A stretch of DNA of 64,000 bases, from positions 62,001-126,000 of the forward strand of contig NZ_VUYU01000003.1 in assembly GCF_011682065.1 (NCBI RefSeq), written 5' to 3'. Under the pieces are notes generated by a model. It saw only the letters and a program-made list of their open reading frames with translations. It did no database searches and was not told the DNA's origin. Positions 24,320 to 32,968 of the stretch are shown here, one piece after another. Made by a program: the position numbers and the translations under genes. Source of the stretch: Massilia rubra (GTDB lineage Bacteria > Pseudomonadota > Gammaproteobacteria > Burkholderiales > Burkholderiaceae_D). Position 1 is the stretch's first letter, and each line of letters begins with the position of its first letter.

Positions 24320-25537
24320 CTATGCCGGTTGCGCGATCGCGTGGCGCGACAGCGAACGCTCCAGTTCGGCCATGCCGGCCGGCAGGTCAAGGCTGGCGCC
24401 GCCGGCCTGCATGCTCGAACCGAAGGCGTGCAAGGTGCGGAACAGGTTGTGCGCGCGGCTTTGCTCGCCCATCTGGCCGATCCGCAAGATGTTCAGGCCG
24501 AAGGCGCCGGAAATTTCGACCTTGTGCACGCGCGACATGTGCGCGCGCACCACGTCGGACGAGACGTGATCGGGCGTGACGATGCCGATGACCGAATTGA
24601 GCCGGTGCTGCTTGGGCACCAGCAAGTCCAGCCCGAGCGCTTCGATGCCGGCCTGTAGCGCTTCCGAGCATTGCTGGTGGCGCGCGAAACGGCGCGGCAA
24701 GGTTTCGGCGCACACCAGGCGCAGCGCTTCGTGCAGCGCCAGGATGCCGGACACGGGCGCGGTGTAGTGATATGACTTCTGGTTCCAGAACTGGTCGGCC
24801 AGCTGCGCGTCGAGGCACCAGTGAAACGGCTGGTGGGTGCGCGTGGCAATCTTTTTGGCCCAGGCATGTTCCGAAAACGCCAGCAGGGACACGCCCGGAA
24901 TCGAGGACAACCCTTTCTGCCCGCCGGTAATGACGGCGTCGACTTGCCAGGCATCCATGTCGAGCGTCATGGTGCTGAGCGTGCAGACGGCGTCGACGAT
25001 GACCAGGCAGCCGTGCTCGTGCGCCATGCGGGCGATGCTGCCCAGGCTGTGGTTGCAGACCGTGTTCGAGGTCTCGCCCTGCACCAGGGTAATGGCCGCG
25101 TAGTCGCCCTTGGCCAGTGCGCGCTGCACCAGCTCGACGCTGGCGCTTTCGTTGTTGTCGATGTGCAGCAAAGTCGGCTCGCCGCGCACGCGGCTGACCA
25201 TCTCGGCCATGCGCTTGCTGAAGTAGCCGTTGCAGATGCATAAGACCTTGTCGCCCGGATGGACCAGGTTGGCGATCGCCATTTCCATCGCCGCCGAGCC
25301 CGGCCCGCCGACGCCCATCACATGCGAGGAACGGGTCTGGAACACGTAGCGCCCCATCTCCTTCACCTGCGCGATGACCTGGTTCATGGTGTCGCCCAGG
25401 TGGTTGATGACGATCGAATTGGCGGCCGCCACGGCCGGCGGAATCGGCACCGGACCGGCGCCCATCATCAATAAGGGTTCATCCGGCAGGATGTGTTCGA
25501 GCGGGACGATGTCGGGAACGCGGATTGCCTCAAGCAT
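24320..25537 (-). CDS. Class V aminotransferase (alanine-glyoxylate type)
   Basis: 405 residues, PLP fold type I. MMGAGPVPIPPAV is the usual substrate-loop start; GGPGSAAMEMAIANLVHPGD binds the cofactor phosphate; D182 (VIVDAVCTL) contacts the pyridine nitrogen; the Schiff-base Lys is K208 in ITGGQKGLSSIPGV. The closest families are serine/alanine-glyoxylate or pyridoxamine-pyruvate transaminases; I cannot choose between them. The GAGGAGT site before ATG 25537 decides the start over 25552. Monocistronic, with a long AT-rich upstream region. Confidence 0.87.
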   Translation of the reverse strand: MLEAIRVPDIVPLEHILPDEPLLMMGAGPVPIPPAVAAANSIVINHLGDTMNQVIAQVKEMGRYVFQTRSSHVMGVGGPGSAAMEMAIANLVHPGDKVLCICNGYFSKRMAEMVSRVRGEPTLLHIDNNESASVELVQRALAKGDYAAITLVQGETSNTVCNHSLGSIARMAHEHGCLVIVDAVCTLSTMTLDMDAWQVDAVITGGQKGLSSIPGVSLLAFSEHAWAKKIATRTHQPFHWCLDAQLADQFWNQKSYHYTAPVSGILALHEALRLVCAETLPRRFARHQQCSEALQAGIEALGLDLLVPKQHRLNSVIGIVTPDHVSSDVVRAHMSRVHKVEISGAFGLNILRIGQMGEQSRAHNLFRTLHAFGSSMQAGGASLDLPAGMAELERSLSRHAIAQPA

Positions 25538-26333
25538 TGAATGACTCCTCATAAGGATGTGTTAGGGATCATTCATCATAGCTTGCAATCGATTAACAAG
25601 TTTCCGATGAGGATTTTTAGCGCCGGCGGCGGGGCGCTCGCCGTCTGTTTTATGCAAACCGGATCACTTTTTCTTCCCCAGTATGATTCAGATCAATAAT
25701 CTGTCGAATATGCGTAAATACAACCATGAGATGTGCCTTTTGGCATAGCACTGCGGATTTTCCATTACCTTTGCGCATATTTAATCGGCATCAGCACAAT
25801 AAACAGGCAGACGATTATGACGAGGGGATGACAATTATGGTCTTTTTACCATAACAATTAATGTTCAATTAATTAATCAGGGAGCCTCGCCAGCGCTGCG
25901 ACTTGTTCCCCGCGCGGCTTCCCGCCGATGCGCAAATTTTCAACATCCCAATTGGCGCAACAACAACAGCGTGAAATAGAAGCGAAAACCAAAACCTTTT
26001 AAATTCAATCACTTATACCACTTTCTTATGCGACACAAATTACCGCTAGTAATGACCTTGCAATATTGATTGACACTCCGATGGTAAATCGTTTTTAATC
26101 GCCCCGACGAAATAACAATATTTCGTAAAAATGCCGGATCCGGCATTAACACCGCGTTCCCGGCATGCGCAAACCGCGTGCCGCTTTCATTGATCCGTCC
26201 TGCGAGTGATGAATACGATGTCCATAATCGAATCTGTCGATGTGAAATGCCGAGCCCGGCAATTGGCGTTAGCACAATGTGACGCCCCTCCGCTTGCGGC
26301 CCCGCAAGCGGAGGGGCGCGCGGGAGGGCGCCG
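25538..26333. other. 796-bp AT-rich region without a gene
   Basis: From about 25560 to 26280 the sequence is much more AT-rich than its surroundings. It contains no credible ORF; the long minus-strand frame here is the shadow of the monooxygenase gene. A perfect hairpin TTATGGT-CTTTTT-ACCATAA lies at 25835-25854, followed by AATTAATGTTCAATTAATTA. It must hold the promoters of the divergent aminotransferase and monooxygenase genes. I found no tRNA or known riboswitch. Confidence 0.6.
26283..26318 (+). promoter_or_regulatory. Perfect 17-bp hairpin in the monooxygenase leader
   Basis: Arms 26283-26299 and 26302-26318 are exact reverse complements (CGCCCCTCCGCTTGCGG on the left) with a 2-base loop. 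It ends 15 bases before the ATG at 26334 and abuts the GGGAGGG ribosome-binding site. It has no T-run, so it is more likely an mRNA structure than a terminator. Confidence 0.75.
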
Positions 26334-27686
26334 ATGAGCGCCGCCCTGCCCACCTTTGCCGACCTGGCCGCGCGCGTGGCCGGCGGCGTGATGAGCCGGC
26401 CGCGCATCGCCATCATCGGCGCCGGCAGCAGCGGCATGGCGGCCGCCGCCGAAATGCTGCAACGCGGCCTGGACCCGGTGCTGTTCGAAGCGCGTTCCGA
26501 GCCGGGCGGGATATGGGGCAAGGATCCGCTGTCGGCGCTGTACCCGGACCTGGTCCAGAGCGCCGCCGCGCAACTGCCGCTGTCGCATCCGGGCGCCGCC
26601 AGCTGGGCCGCGTACACCGAACAATGCCTCGACACCATCAAGCGCCAGGGCCTGGCTTCGCGCATCTTCACCTCGACCAAGGTGCTGTGCGTGACACCCT
26701 CGCTGTATGACGGCGGGGCCGACCTGCTGATCGCCAGCGCCGACCAGGCCGCCGCGCCGCTGCTGCGCCACTTCGAACACGTGGTGTATGCGGGCGGGCT
26801 GTACCACACACCGCAGTTGCCCCTCATCGCCGGCGGCGCCAACTTTGCCGGGCGTATCATTCATTCGTCCGATGTGCGCGACCTCAGCCGCTTCGTCGGC
26901 CAGCGCGTGCTCATCATCGGCCTGGGCAATACTGCGATGGCGTGCGCCGCCAGGCTGTTTCCGGTGGCGCAGCAACTGGTGCTGTCGGGCCGCAGTCCCA
27001 CCTGGCTGGTGCCGCGCCTGCTCCACGGCAGCCCGATCGACGTCGCCACCCGCGCGTTGAAGGAAACCTTCCGCCACAGCTATCAGGCGCGGCTGTGGGA
27101 CGCCTGCCGCGAACACGGCGCGATCGGCCATGCGGTCGATCCGTCCAGTCACGAGATCGACGTCGGGCGCCAGCGCATCACCGTCAGCGACAGCATGCTC
27201 GGACCGGTGCGCAGCGGCATGGTGCCCTTGCGCCCGGCGCTGGCGCAGGTCGACCAGCGCACGGTCTATTTCGTCGACGGCAGCAGCTGCGAGGCCGACG
27301 TGATCGTGTGCTGCACCGGCTACCGGAGCCAGGAGATCCTGGCCGAAGGCAGCGAGCAGCCGCAGCAGTTGGTCGGCAACGTGCTGCACGCGCGCTACCC
27401 CGGCCTGTGGTTCACCGGTGCCCCGGCGCTGTGGGGCAGCCCGGCCCCGATCGCCAAAAAACAGGGGCGCCTGATCGCCCATGCCATCGCCATGGGCTGG
27501 CGCCGCGACGAACTGGCCCAGGCCGTGCGTCCCTACGTCAACTACGACAAGGCGGCCGCGCGCCTGCCGTTCGGCTTCGAAGTCGCCGACTTCAGCGGCT
27601 ACGCGCACATGGTCGACCAGGCCAGCGCCGGCCCCAGCGGCGAGCCCGCGCCGCTGGCCGGCGACCCGGTCGACTACGCAGGATAG
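26334..27686 (+). CDS. Flavin-containing monooxygenase-like oxidoreductase
   Basis: 450 residues with two Rossmann motifs: FAD site IAIIGAGSSGMAAAAEM (about 25-41) and NADPH site VLIIGLGNTAMACAARL (about 190-207). Between them is FAGRIIHSSDVRD, close to the FMO/Baeyer-Villiger fingerprint FxGxxxHxxxW/Y. VIVCCTGYRS is the ATG-like motif near 325. Likely an NADPH- and FAD-dependent oxygenase of small molecules; substrate unknown. It uses a GGGAGGG ribosome-binding site next to a strong leader hairpin. The neighbours give no pathway. Confidence 0.85.
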   Translation: MSAALPTFADLAARVAGGVMSRPRIAIIGAGSSGMAAAAEMLQRGLDPVLFEARSEPGGIWGKDPLSALYPDLVQSAAAQLPLSHPGAASWAAYTEQCLDTIKRQGLASRIFTSTKVLCVTPSLYDGGADLLIASADQAAAPLLRHFEHVVYAGGLYHTPQLPLIAGGANFAGRIIHSSDVRDLSRFVGQRVLIIGLGNTAMACAARLFPVAQQLVLSGRSPTWLVPRLLHGSPIDVATRALKETFRHSYQARLWDACREHGAIGHAVDPSSHEIDVGRQRITVSDSMLGPVRSGMVPLRPALAQVDQRTVYFVDGSSCEADVIVCCTGYRSQEILAEGSEQPQQLVGNVLHARYPGLWFTGAPALWGSPAPIAKKQGRLIAHAIAMGWRRDELAQAVRPYVNYDKAAARLPFGFEVADFSGYAHMVDQASAGPSGEPAPLAGDPVDYAG

Positions 27687-27890
27687 TTCTTGCGTGCCGT
27701 GCCGCGCCGCGCATCGGCCAGGGATGCGCGGCGCGGCAGGCAGTGGCCGCTGCGCACGCAATGGTGAAATCAAGGCTTTTTTTACCGTGAGTGAAGTTAC
27801 AATTCCGCCTTGTCAAATGATCGCCAGCACGGTCATGCAAGCTGGCCGGCACGCGCTGTCATCGCCCGGCCACACTCCCGGAAAAATCCT

Positions 27891-30800
27891 ATGCCTGCAC
27901 AGTATGTCAACACGCTTCGCTATTGGTTCGATGTCGAAGCACTCATGTATCCGGATATTCCCAAGGCAGGCAAGCGGCCGGCGTTTTTCAAGCGCTACGA
28001 CGAGCCGCTGCCGTGGCTGCCCGCGCCGCATGGCAGCCTGGCCGCCGACGCCGTGCACGGCCAGCACAAGTATTTCGTCTGGTTCGGCCTGGTCGAAAAA
28101 AGCGTGCTGGAAGCCGAACTGGCCGAGATGTTTCCGCTCGAGCCGAACCCGGACACCTTCAGCGGCAACCACCTGCGCCCGGCCAGGGGCAACACCTTTC
28201 TTTGCGCGATAGAAATCGGCTCGGATGGCCGGCCCGACGTCGACACCTTGCAGTTGGGCGCGTTCGCGCTCGCCTTTGCGGAAAAGAAAAACAAGGCCCC
28301 GATCGGCTTCAGCACCACCCTGTTCGGCCTGCAAAACAAGCTGCACGAACTGGCCATGGGCAACCACGGCGTCGCCGACGCCGACTGGTTCGCCCAGGTC
28401 ACCGACCACCTCTTCGCCGAGCTGGACTGGAAACCGCGCACCCTGCTCGCACGCGCGCAACTGTGCGCGCACGAGGTCGCGCTGATCGACCGGCGCGGCA
28501 AGAAATTTTCGCGCGAACCGGAGATGGACCCGATCAACTCCTTCTACCTCGACGACCTCGAGCGCCTGCGCCAGGACGCCGAGAGCGGCCCCGGCTCGGC
28601 CCAGATCCAGGCTTACCTCGACGGCCACCAGCGCAGCGGCGCCCGGCGCGACATCACGCGCCCGGGCCCGATCAACGCCGCGCTCGACCCGCGCCGCTTT
28701 CCGGCAGGACGCTGGCCGAGTCCCTTCCCACTGTTCCTGATGCAACAGGTGGCCGTCAACATCGGCCTGGAAACCCTGGCCGAGGGCGGCATTTTTTCGG
28801 TCAACGGCCCGCCCGGCACCGGCAAGACCACCCTGCTGATGGACGTGATCGCCGCCCGCGTGGTCGAGCGCGCCAAAATCCTGGCGGAATTCGCCCATCC
28901 GGAAGCGGCGTTTTCGCGCAGCCAGCACCAGATCGCGTATCCGGCCAACAGCAATGGCGTCACGCTCAAGGGCAATAGCTACCACCTCGACGAACGCCTG
29001 CTCGACAGCGGCATCGTGGTTGCCAGCGCCAACAACAAGGCGGTCGAAAACATCACGCTCGACCTGCCCAGCATCAAGAAGGTCGCCCCGCAGCCGCTGC
29101 TGATGAACGGCGAACCGTTCGACTACTTTGCCGCCAGCGCCGAATCGATCCTCAACGAAGAAAAGAAAAAACTGCCGGGCGAGGCGGGCGAGGCCGACAG
29201 CGAGGAAGCCGGGGAAGACGACGCTGAGGAGCACGGCAAAATCCGCTGCTGGGGCCTGATTTCGGTCCCGCTCGGCAAAAAAGCCAACCGCAACCTGGTC
29301 GCCAACCGCCTGGGCTTTTTCAAGGAACTGGGACTGGCCAAGCAACTGGCGGGCGCCGGCGCCTCGCTCAACTGGGAAGCGGCGCGCGCGCACTTCAACA
29401 GCGCCGTGGCCAGGGTCGAAGCGATGCAGGCGGCGATCCTCGCGTACGACAGTGCGCTGCCCGAACGCAAGGCGGCCGAATCCCTGTGCGCCGCCGCCGA
29501 TGCCGCCGCCGACCTCGCCGGCCGGCGCAACGCCCAAGCGAGCGCGGCGCTGACAGCGCTCGACACGCAATCGGCCGACAACGCCGCCGCCCTCGCCGTC
29601 AACCTGCGCGAGCGCGAACTGCACGCGAGCGAATGGCCGGCCTGGCGCCAGTTGCTGGCGCGCTTTTTCGGCAAGGCGCGCTACGCCGGCTTCGTGGCGC
29701 GCCAGCAAGCGCTGTCGGACGAATACGACCACCTGCGCAGCGAACGCGCACGCCTGGCGCTGGCGCGCCTTGAAGCGGGCAGCAGCGCCAGCACCTGCGC
29801 CGCCGACTGGGAATCGGCCCGGCGCGACGCCGACACCCGCGCGCAAGCGCTGCACACGGTGGCCGAACGGGTCGACGCGCTCGCGGCCAGCCTGGGCGAG
29901 GCCGCGTTCGATCCGGCCGCGTTCGCCGCGCTGCCGGTCGAACAACAACAGAAGTCCCTCCCGCGCAGCAACGCCGACTACCATGCCGCGCGGGCCGACG
30001 TATTCATCGCCGCGATGCACCTGCACAAAGCGTTCCTCAAGCATGCCGGCAAACCGTTCGAGACCAACTTCCGCCTGGCCTTGTCCATGCTGGCGCAGGA
30101 AAGCCACATCAAGGCGCACCTGCCGGCCATGGCGCGCCACCTGTGGGCCAGCTTCTTCCTGGCGGTGCCGGTGGTGTCGAGCACCTTCGCCTCGGTGTCG
30201 CGCTGCTTTGCCGACCTGGGCGAAGGCGAGATCGGCCTGCTGCTGGTGGACGAAGCCGGGCAGGCGGTGCCATCGCACGCGCTGGGCGCCATCTGGCGCG
30301 CCAAGCGCGCGCTGATCGTGGGCGACCCGCTGCAAGTCGAACCGGTGATCACGATGGACAAGCAGCTCGACTACGGCATCCTGTCGTACCACGGGGCTCC
30401 GCCCGAGCACCAGTTGACGGCCTACTCGGCGCAGCACCTGGCCGACCGCGGCAACCGCTTCGGCGCCAACGTGGTGCAGTACGACGGCAGCGACCTGTGG
30501 GTGGGTGCGCCGCTGCGCGTGCACCGGCGCTGCGCCGACCCGATGTTTTCGCTGTCGAACCGGATTGCCTACAACGGCAAGATGGTCTACGGCCCGGCGC
30601 GCGCCGAAGAAGAACAGGCCACGGCCAGCCGGCCGCTGCTCGGACCGTCGTGCTGGCACGATGTCGGCGCGGGCGAATTCGACGAGCACTACAACGGGCG
30701 CGAAGGCGCGCTCGCGGCCGATATCGTGGTGCGCTACGCCAGCGAAGGCTGGGTTGGCAAAGCGCACGGCTTGCCCGAGCTGTTCCTGATTACCCCGTTC

Positions 30801-31136
30801 AAGTCGGTGGCGCAAGGGCTGACCGCCTTGTTGAAAGCGCGCGTGGACGACTGGGCGGGCGAGGCGGACGACGACGCTGTCGGCGCGTGGCTGCAAGGGC
30901 ACGTCGGCACGGTGCACACCTTCCAGGGCAAGGAAAGCGAAACGGTGGTGCTGGTCCTGGGCGGCAAGAGCGACAGCGCGCGTCAATGGGCGGCGGGGCG
31001 GCCGAACATCATCAACGTCGCCGCCACGCGCGCCAAGCGGCGCCTGTACGTGATCGGCAACCGCCAGCAATGGTCACGTACGCCGTTCGGCAGCCAACTC
31101 GCCGACGCCCTCCCCCAACCGGGGTCAGAGCTTTAA
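27891..31136 (+). CDS. Large SF1 (Upf1/DNA2-like) helicase or ATPase
   Basis: 1081 residues. The N-terminal 290 residues are unrecognised. Walker A GPPGTGKT is at 306-313. After a long insertion with an acidic stretch (about 425-445, GEADSEEAGEDDAEEHGK) and a Gln/Ala/Arg-rich helical region that may be coiled coil (about 510-690), the helicase core resumes with Walker B LLLVDEAGQAVPSHALG (about 783), motif III VGDPLQVEP, and motifs V-VI TVHTFQGKESETVVLVL (about 1005) and NVAATRAKRRLYVIG (about 1041). This is the COG1112-type layout. Such ATPases act on DNA or RNA, and some relatives are phage-defence components; here it stands alone. The last codons and stop come from a palindromic repeat. 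Confidence 0.85.
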   Translation: MPAQYVNTLRYWFDVEALMYPDIPKAGKRPAFFKRYDEPLPWLPAPHGSLAADAVHGQHKYFVWFGLVEKSVLEAELAEMFPLEPNPDTFSGNHLRPARGNTFLCAIEIGSDGRPDVDTLQLGAFALAFAEKKNKAPIGFSTTLFGLQNKLHELAMGNHGVADADWFAQVTDHLFAELDWKPRTLLARAQLCAHEVALIDRRGKKFSREPEMDPINSFYLDDLERLRQDAESGPGSAQIQAYLDGHQRSGARRDITRPGPINAALDPRRFPAGRWPSPFPLFLMQQVAVNIGLETLAEGGIFSVNGPPGTGKTTLLMDVIAARVVERAKILAEFAHPEAAFSRSQHQIAYPANSNGVTLKGNSYHLDERLLDSGIVVASANNKAVENITLDLPSIKKVAPQPLLMNGEPFDYFAASAESILNEEKKKLPGEAGEADSEEAGEDDAEEHGKIRCWGLISVPLGKKANRNLVANRLGFFKELGLAKQLAGAGASLNWEAARAHFNSAVARVEAMQAAILAYDSALPERKAAESLCAAADAAADLAGRRNAQASAALTALDTQSADNAAALAVNLRERELHASEWPAWRQLLARFFGKARYAGFVARQQALSDEYDHLRSERARLALARLEAGSSASTCAADWESARRDADTRAQALHTVAERVDALAASLGEAAFDPAAFAALPVEQQQKSLPRSNADYHAARADVFIAAMHLHKAFLKHAGKPFETNFRLALSMLAQESHIKAHLPAMARHLWASFFLAVPVVSSTFASVSRCFADLGEGEIGLLLVDEAGQAVPSHALGAIWRAKRALIVGDPLQVEPVITMDKQLDYGILSYHGAPPEHQLTAYSAQHLADRGNRFGANVVQYDGSDLWVGAPLRVHRRCADPMFSLSNRIAYNGKMVYGPARAEEEQATASRPLLGPSCWHDVGAGEFDEHYNGREGALAADIVVRYASEGWVGKAHGLPELFLITPFKSVAQGLTALLKARVDDWAGEADDDAVGAWLQGHVGTVHTFQGKESETVVLVLGGKSDSARQWAAGRPNIINVAATRAKRRLYVIGNRQQWSRTPFGSQLADALPQPGSEL

Positions 31137-31287
31137 CTTGCAACTTTTTGCTGCCTGACAGGTACCGGAGCTTGGTTTTAAGCCATTTTCGCTGAAACTG
31201 GCGCGTTTAGCGAGGTATGACTGTTCTTGTAGGCCGTTTTCGTTTCGGGTGAACTTTTGTTTCCAATTAAAGCTCTGACCCCGGTTG
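31116..31287. repeat. MITE-like element with 21-bp perfect inverted ends
   Basis: The ends at 31116-31136 and 31267-31287 are exact reverse complements (CAACCGGGGTCAGAGCTTTA and one more base). The 130-bp interior is non-coding and more AT-rich. The left end is inside the helicase gene: it encodes the final residues GSEL and the TAA stop. The remaining gap to 31418 holds nothing else recognised. Confidence 0.85.
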
Positions 31288-31418
31288 TAGGGGGATGCCG
31301 ATCGGCGTGTCGGGGTATTCGTAATTGGTGGTTTGGAATCTGCGAACCCGGCGCCAGTTTATCTGACAGGGACTCTGGGTAACACTGATGCCTCTCTCAT
31401 CACTGTTCCAGGGGTTTC

Positions 31419-31952
31419 ATGAAAACGCTACTGATCATCGATATGCAAAACGCGTGGCTTAACAATCCGGCCAGCCCGTGCCACGACACCGACGGCGTGG
31501 TCGAGCGCATCAATCACGCCGCCAAACACATCCGTGCGCAGGGCGGCAAGGTGATCTTCATCCAGCATGTGAATGCGGATGCCCCGCTCGGCTCGGCCGC
31601 GTGGCAAGTGATCCCGACCCTGCAACAGGCCGCCACCGACGGCACCGTGCAAAAGCTGGCCGCCGATGCGTTCGCCGCGACCGACCTGGCGGACCAGCTT
31701 GCAGCCAGCGCGACCTCCACCTTGTATATCAGCGGCTTCGCCTCCGAGTTCTGCATCGATACCGCCGTGCGCGCGGCAGCCTCGCGCCCCCTGCAGGTGG
31801 TGGCCCTGGCGGACGCGCACACCACCGCCGACCGCCCGCACCTGGCCGCGCCGGCCATCATCGCCCATCACAACTGGGTGTGGGCAGGCTTGCCGGTCAC
31901 CGCCGGCAGCACCCTGGCCGTGCGCACGACGGCCGAGGCCTTCCCCGGCTGA
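31419..31952 (+). CDS. Isochorismatase-like cysteine hydrolase
   Basis: 177 residues of the isochorismatase superfamily. The catalytic triad is visible: D8 (LLIIDMQNAW), K79 (TVQKLAADAF) and nucleophile C112 (ISGFASEFCIDTAVRAA). Members hydrolyse amides or vinyl ethers (nicotinamidase, ureidoacrylate amidase, N-carbamoyl hydrolases). Substrate not predictable here. A short AGGGG site precedes the ATG. It converges with the DUF2306 gene, with 20 bp between the stops. Confidence 0.88.
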   Translation: MKTLLIIDMQNAWLNNPASPCHDTDGVVERINHAAKHIRAQGGKVIFIQHVNADAPLGSAAWQVIPTLQQAATDGTVQKLAADAFAATDLADQLAASATSTLYISGFASEFCIDTAVRAAASRPLQVVALADAHTTADRPHLAAPAIIAHHNWVWAGLPVTAGSTLAVRTTAEAFPG

Positions 31953-31972
31953 CGCGCCCGCCGCCGCGCGCG

Positions 31973-32827
31973 TCACAGATGCGGCAGCCACAGGATCATC
32001 GCAGCCGCGGCCACGCCGGCCGCTGTCGCCACGCTCAGCACCAGCATGGCGGCGGCCATTGCGATGCGCGCCGCCTTCCGCCCGCTCGCCTGCGCCCGCG
32101 CATACAGCTCCAGCAGCGCCAGCGGCAGCAGGTATTGGGCAAACGACAGGAAGCTCAGGAACGGCCCCTGGAAGGTCTCGGGATCGAATCCGACCGGCCC
32201 CCGGTTGGCGACGATCCATGCCATCAGGCCGATCCGGAAGAACCACACGCCACTGACCGCCAGGAACAGGCGCAGCGCCCAGCGCCGGTGCTGCGCGATG
32301 CGGCCGGCGCGCGCATGATGCACGGCCAGCGCCGCGCACAGCACGATCAGCACGGCATTGCCGCTGATGCCCAGGTGCTGCGCCAGGCCGCCCAGCGCGC
32401 CGCGAAACCACACCATGTACAGGCCGATCAGGCTCGACCCCACCGCCAGCAGCACGTAGACGCGCCCGTTCCAGCGGTGGAACGACGGCGCCAGTCGCCG
32501 CAGCGCCGGCAGCAGTTGGAGCGCGCCGCCGACGGTGATCAGCACCATCACGAGGACATGCACGCCAATGGCGGCATTGCCGGCCGTGTCGCCGGCGACA
32601 TACCCGCGCGGCATGACCTTGTTCCATTGCGCCAGCTCGCCACGCACCAGGGCGCCGCCGTAGAAAACGGCGACGTACCAGGCAAACAGCAGTTGCCCGG
32701 CCACGGCCACGCCAAACCACAGGCGCGCCGACCACGCCAGCGCGCCGGCGCCGGTAGCGCGCCGCGCGGGTGCGCCCGCTTGGGCCGGCGCGGTGCGCGG
32801 CTGGCCGGCGGCAGTGTGCAAGATCAT
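31973..32827 (-). CDS. DUF2306 membrane protein
   Basis: 284 residues with about seven to eight hydrophobic spans. The DUF2306 signature is present: NKVMPRGYVAGDTAGNAAIG, HVLVMVLITVGGALQLLPAL, FHRWNGRVYVLLA, HHARAGRIAQHRRWALR, with conserved His residues in the membrane region that could bind a cofactor or metal. No function is established. The AAGGAGC site fixes the start at ATG 32827; the much longer frame upstream is a shadow of the LytS-like gene. Divergent from that gene. Confidence 0.82.
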   Translation of the reverse strand: MILHTAAGQPRTAPAQAGAPARRATGAGALAWSARLWFGVAVAGQLLFAWYVAVFYGGALVRGELAQWNKVMPRGYVAGDTAGNAAIGVHVLVMVLITVGGALQLLPALRRLAPSFHRWNGRVYVLLAVGSSLIGLYMVWFRGALGGLAQHLGISGNAVLIVLCAALAVHHARAGRIAQHRRWALRLFLAVSGVWFFRIGLMAWIVANRGPVGFDPETFQGPFLSFLSFAQYLLPLALLELYARAQASGRKAARIAMAAAMLVLSVATAAGVAAAAMILWLPHL

Positions 32828-32968
32828 GGGATGCTCCTTGTGGTGTGATGGTCTGTACCCGCACAGTAGAAGCAGGCGGCGGCGCTGGCGAGCATGCGCG
32901 GCGAATGGCGCGACGGGCGGCGGTTTTCCGGGCTTGAACGACGCGCGCCGAACGGTTATTGTGACGGG

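Noticed and set aside
26009-26860. 283-residue minus-strand ORF across the AT-rich gap
   Set aside because: Most of it is antisense to the monooxygenase gene and the part in the gap has no family features.
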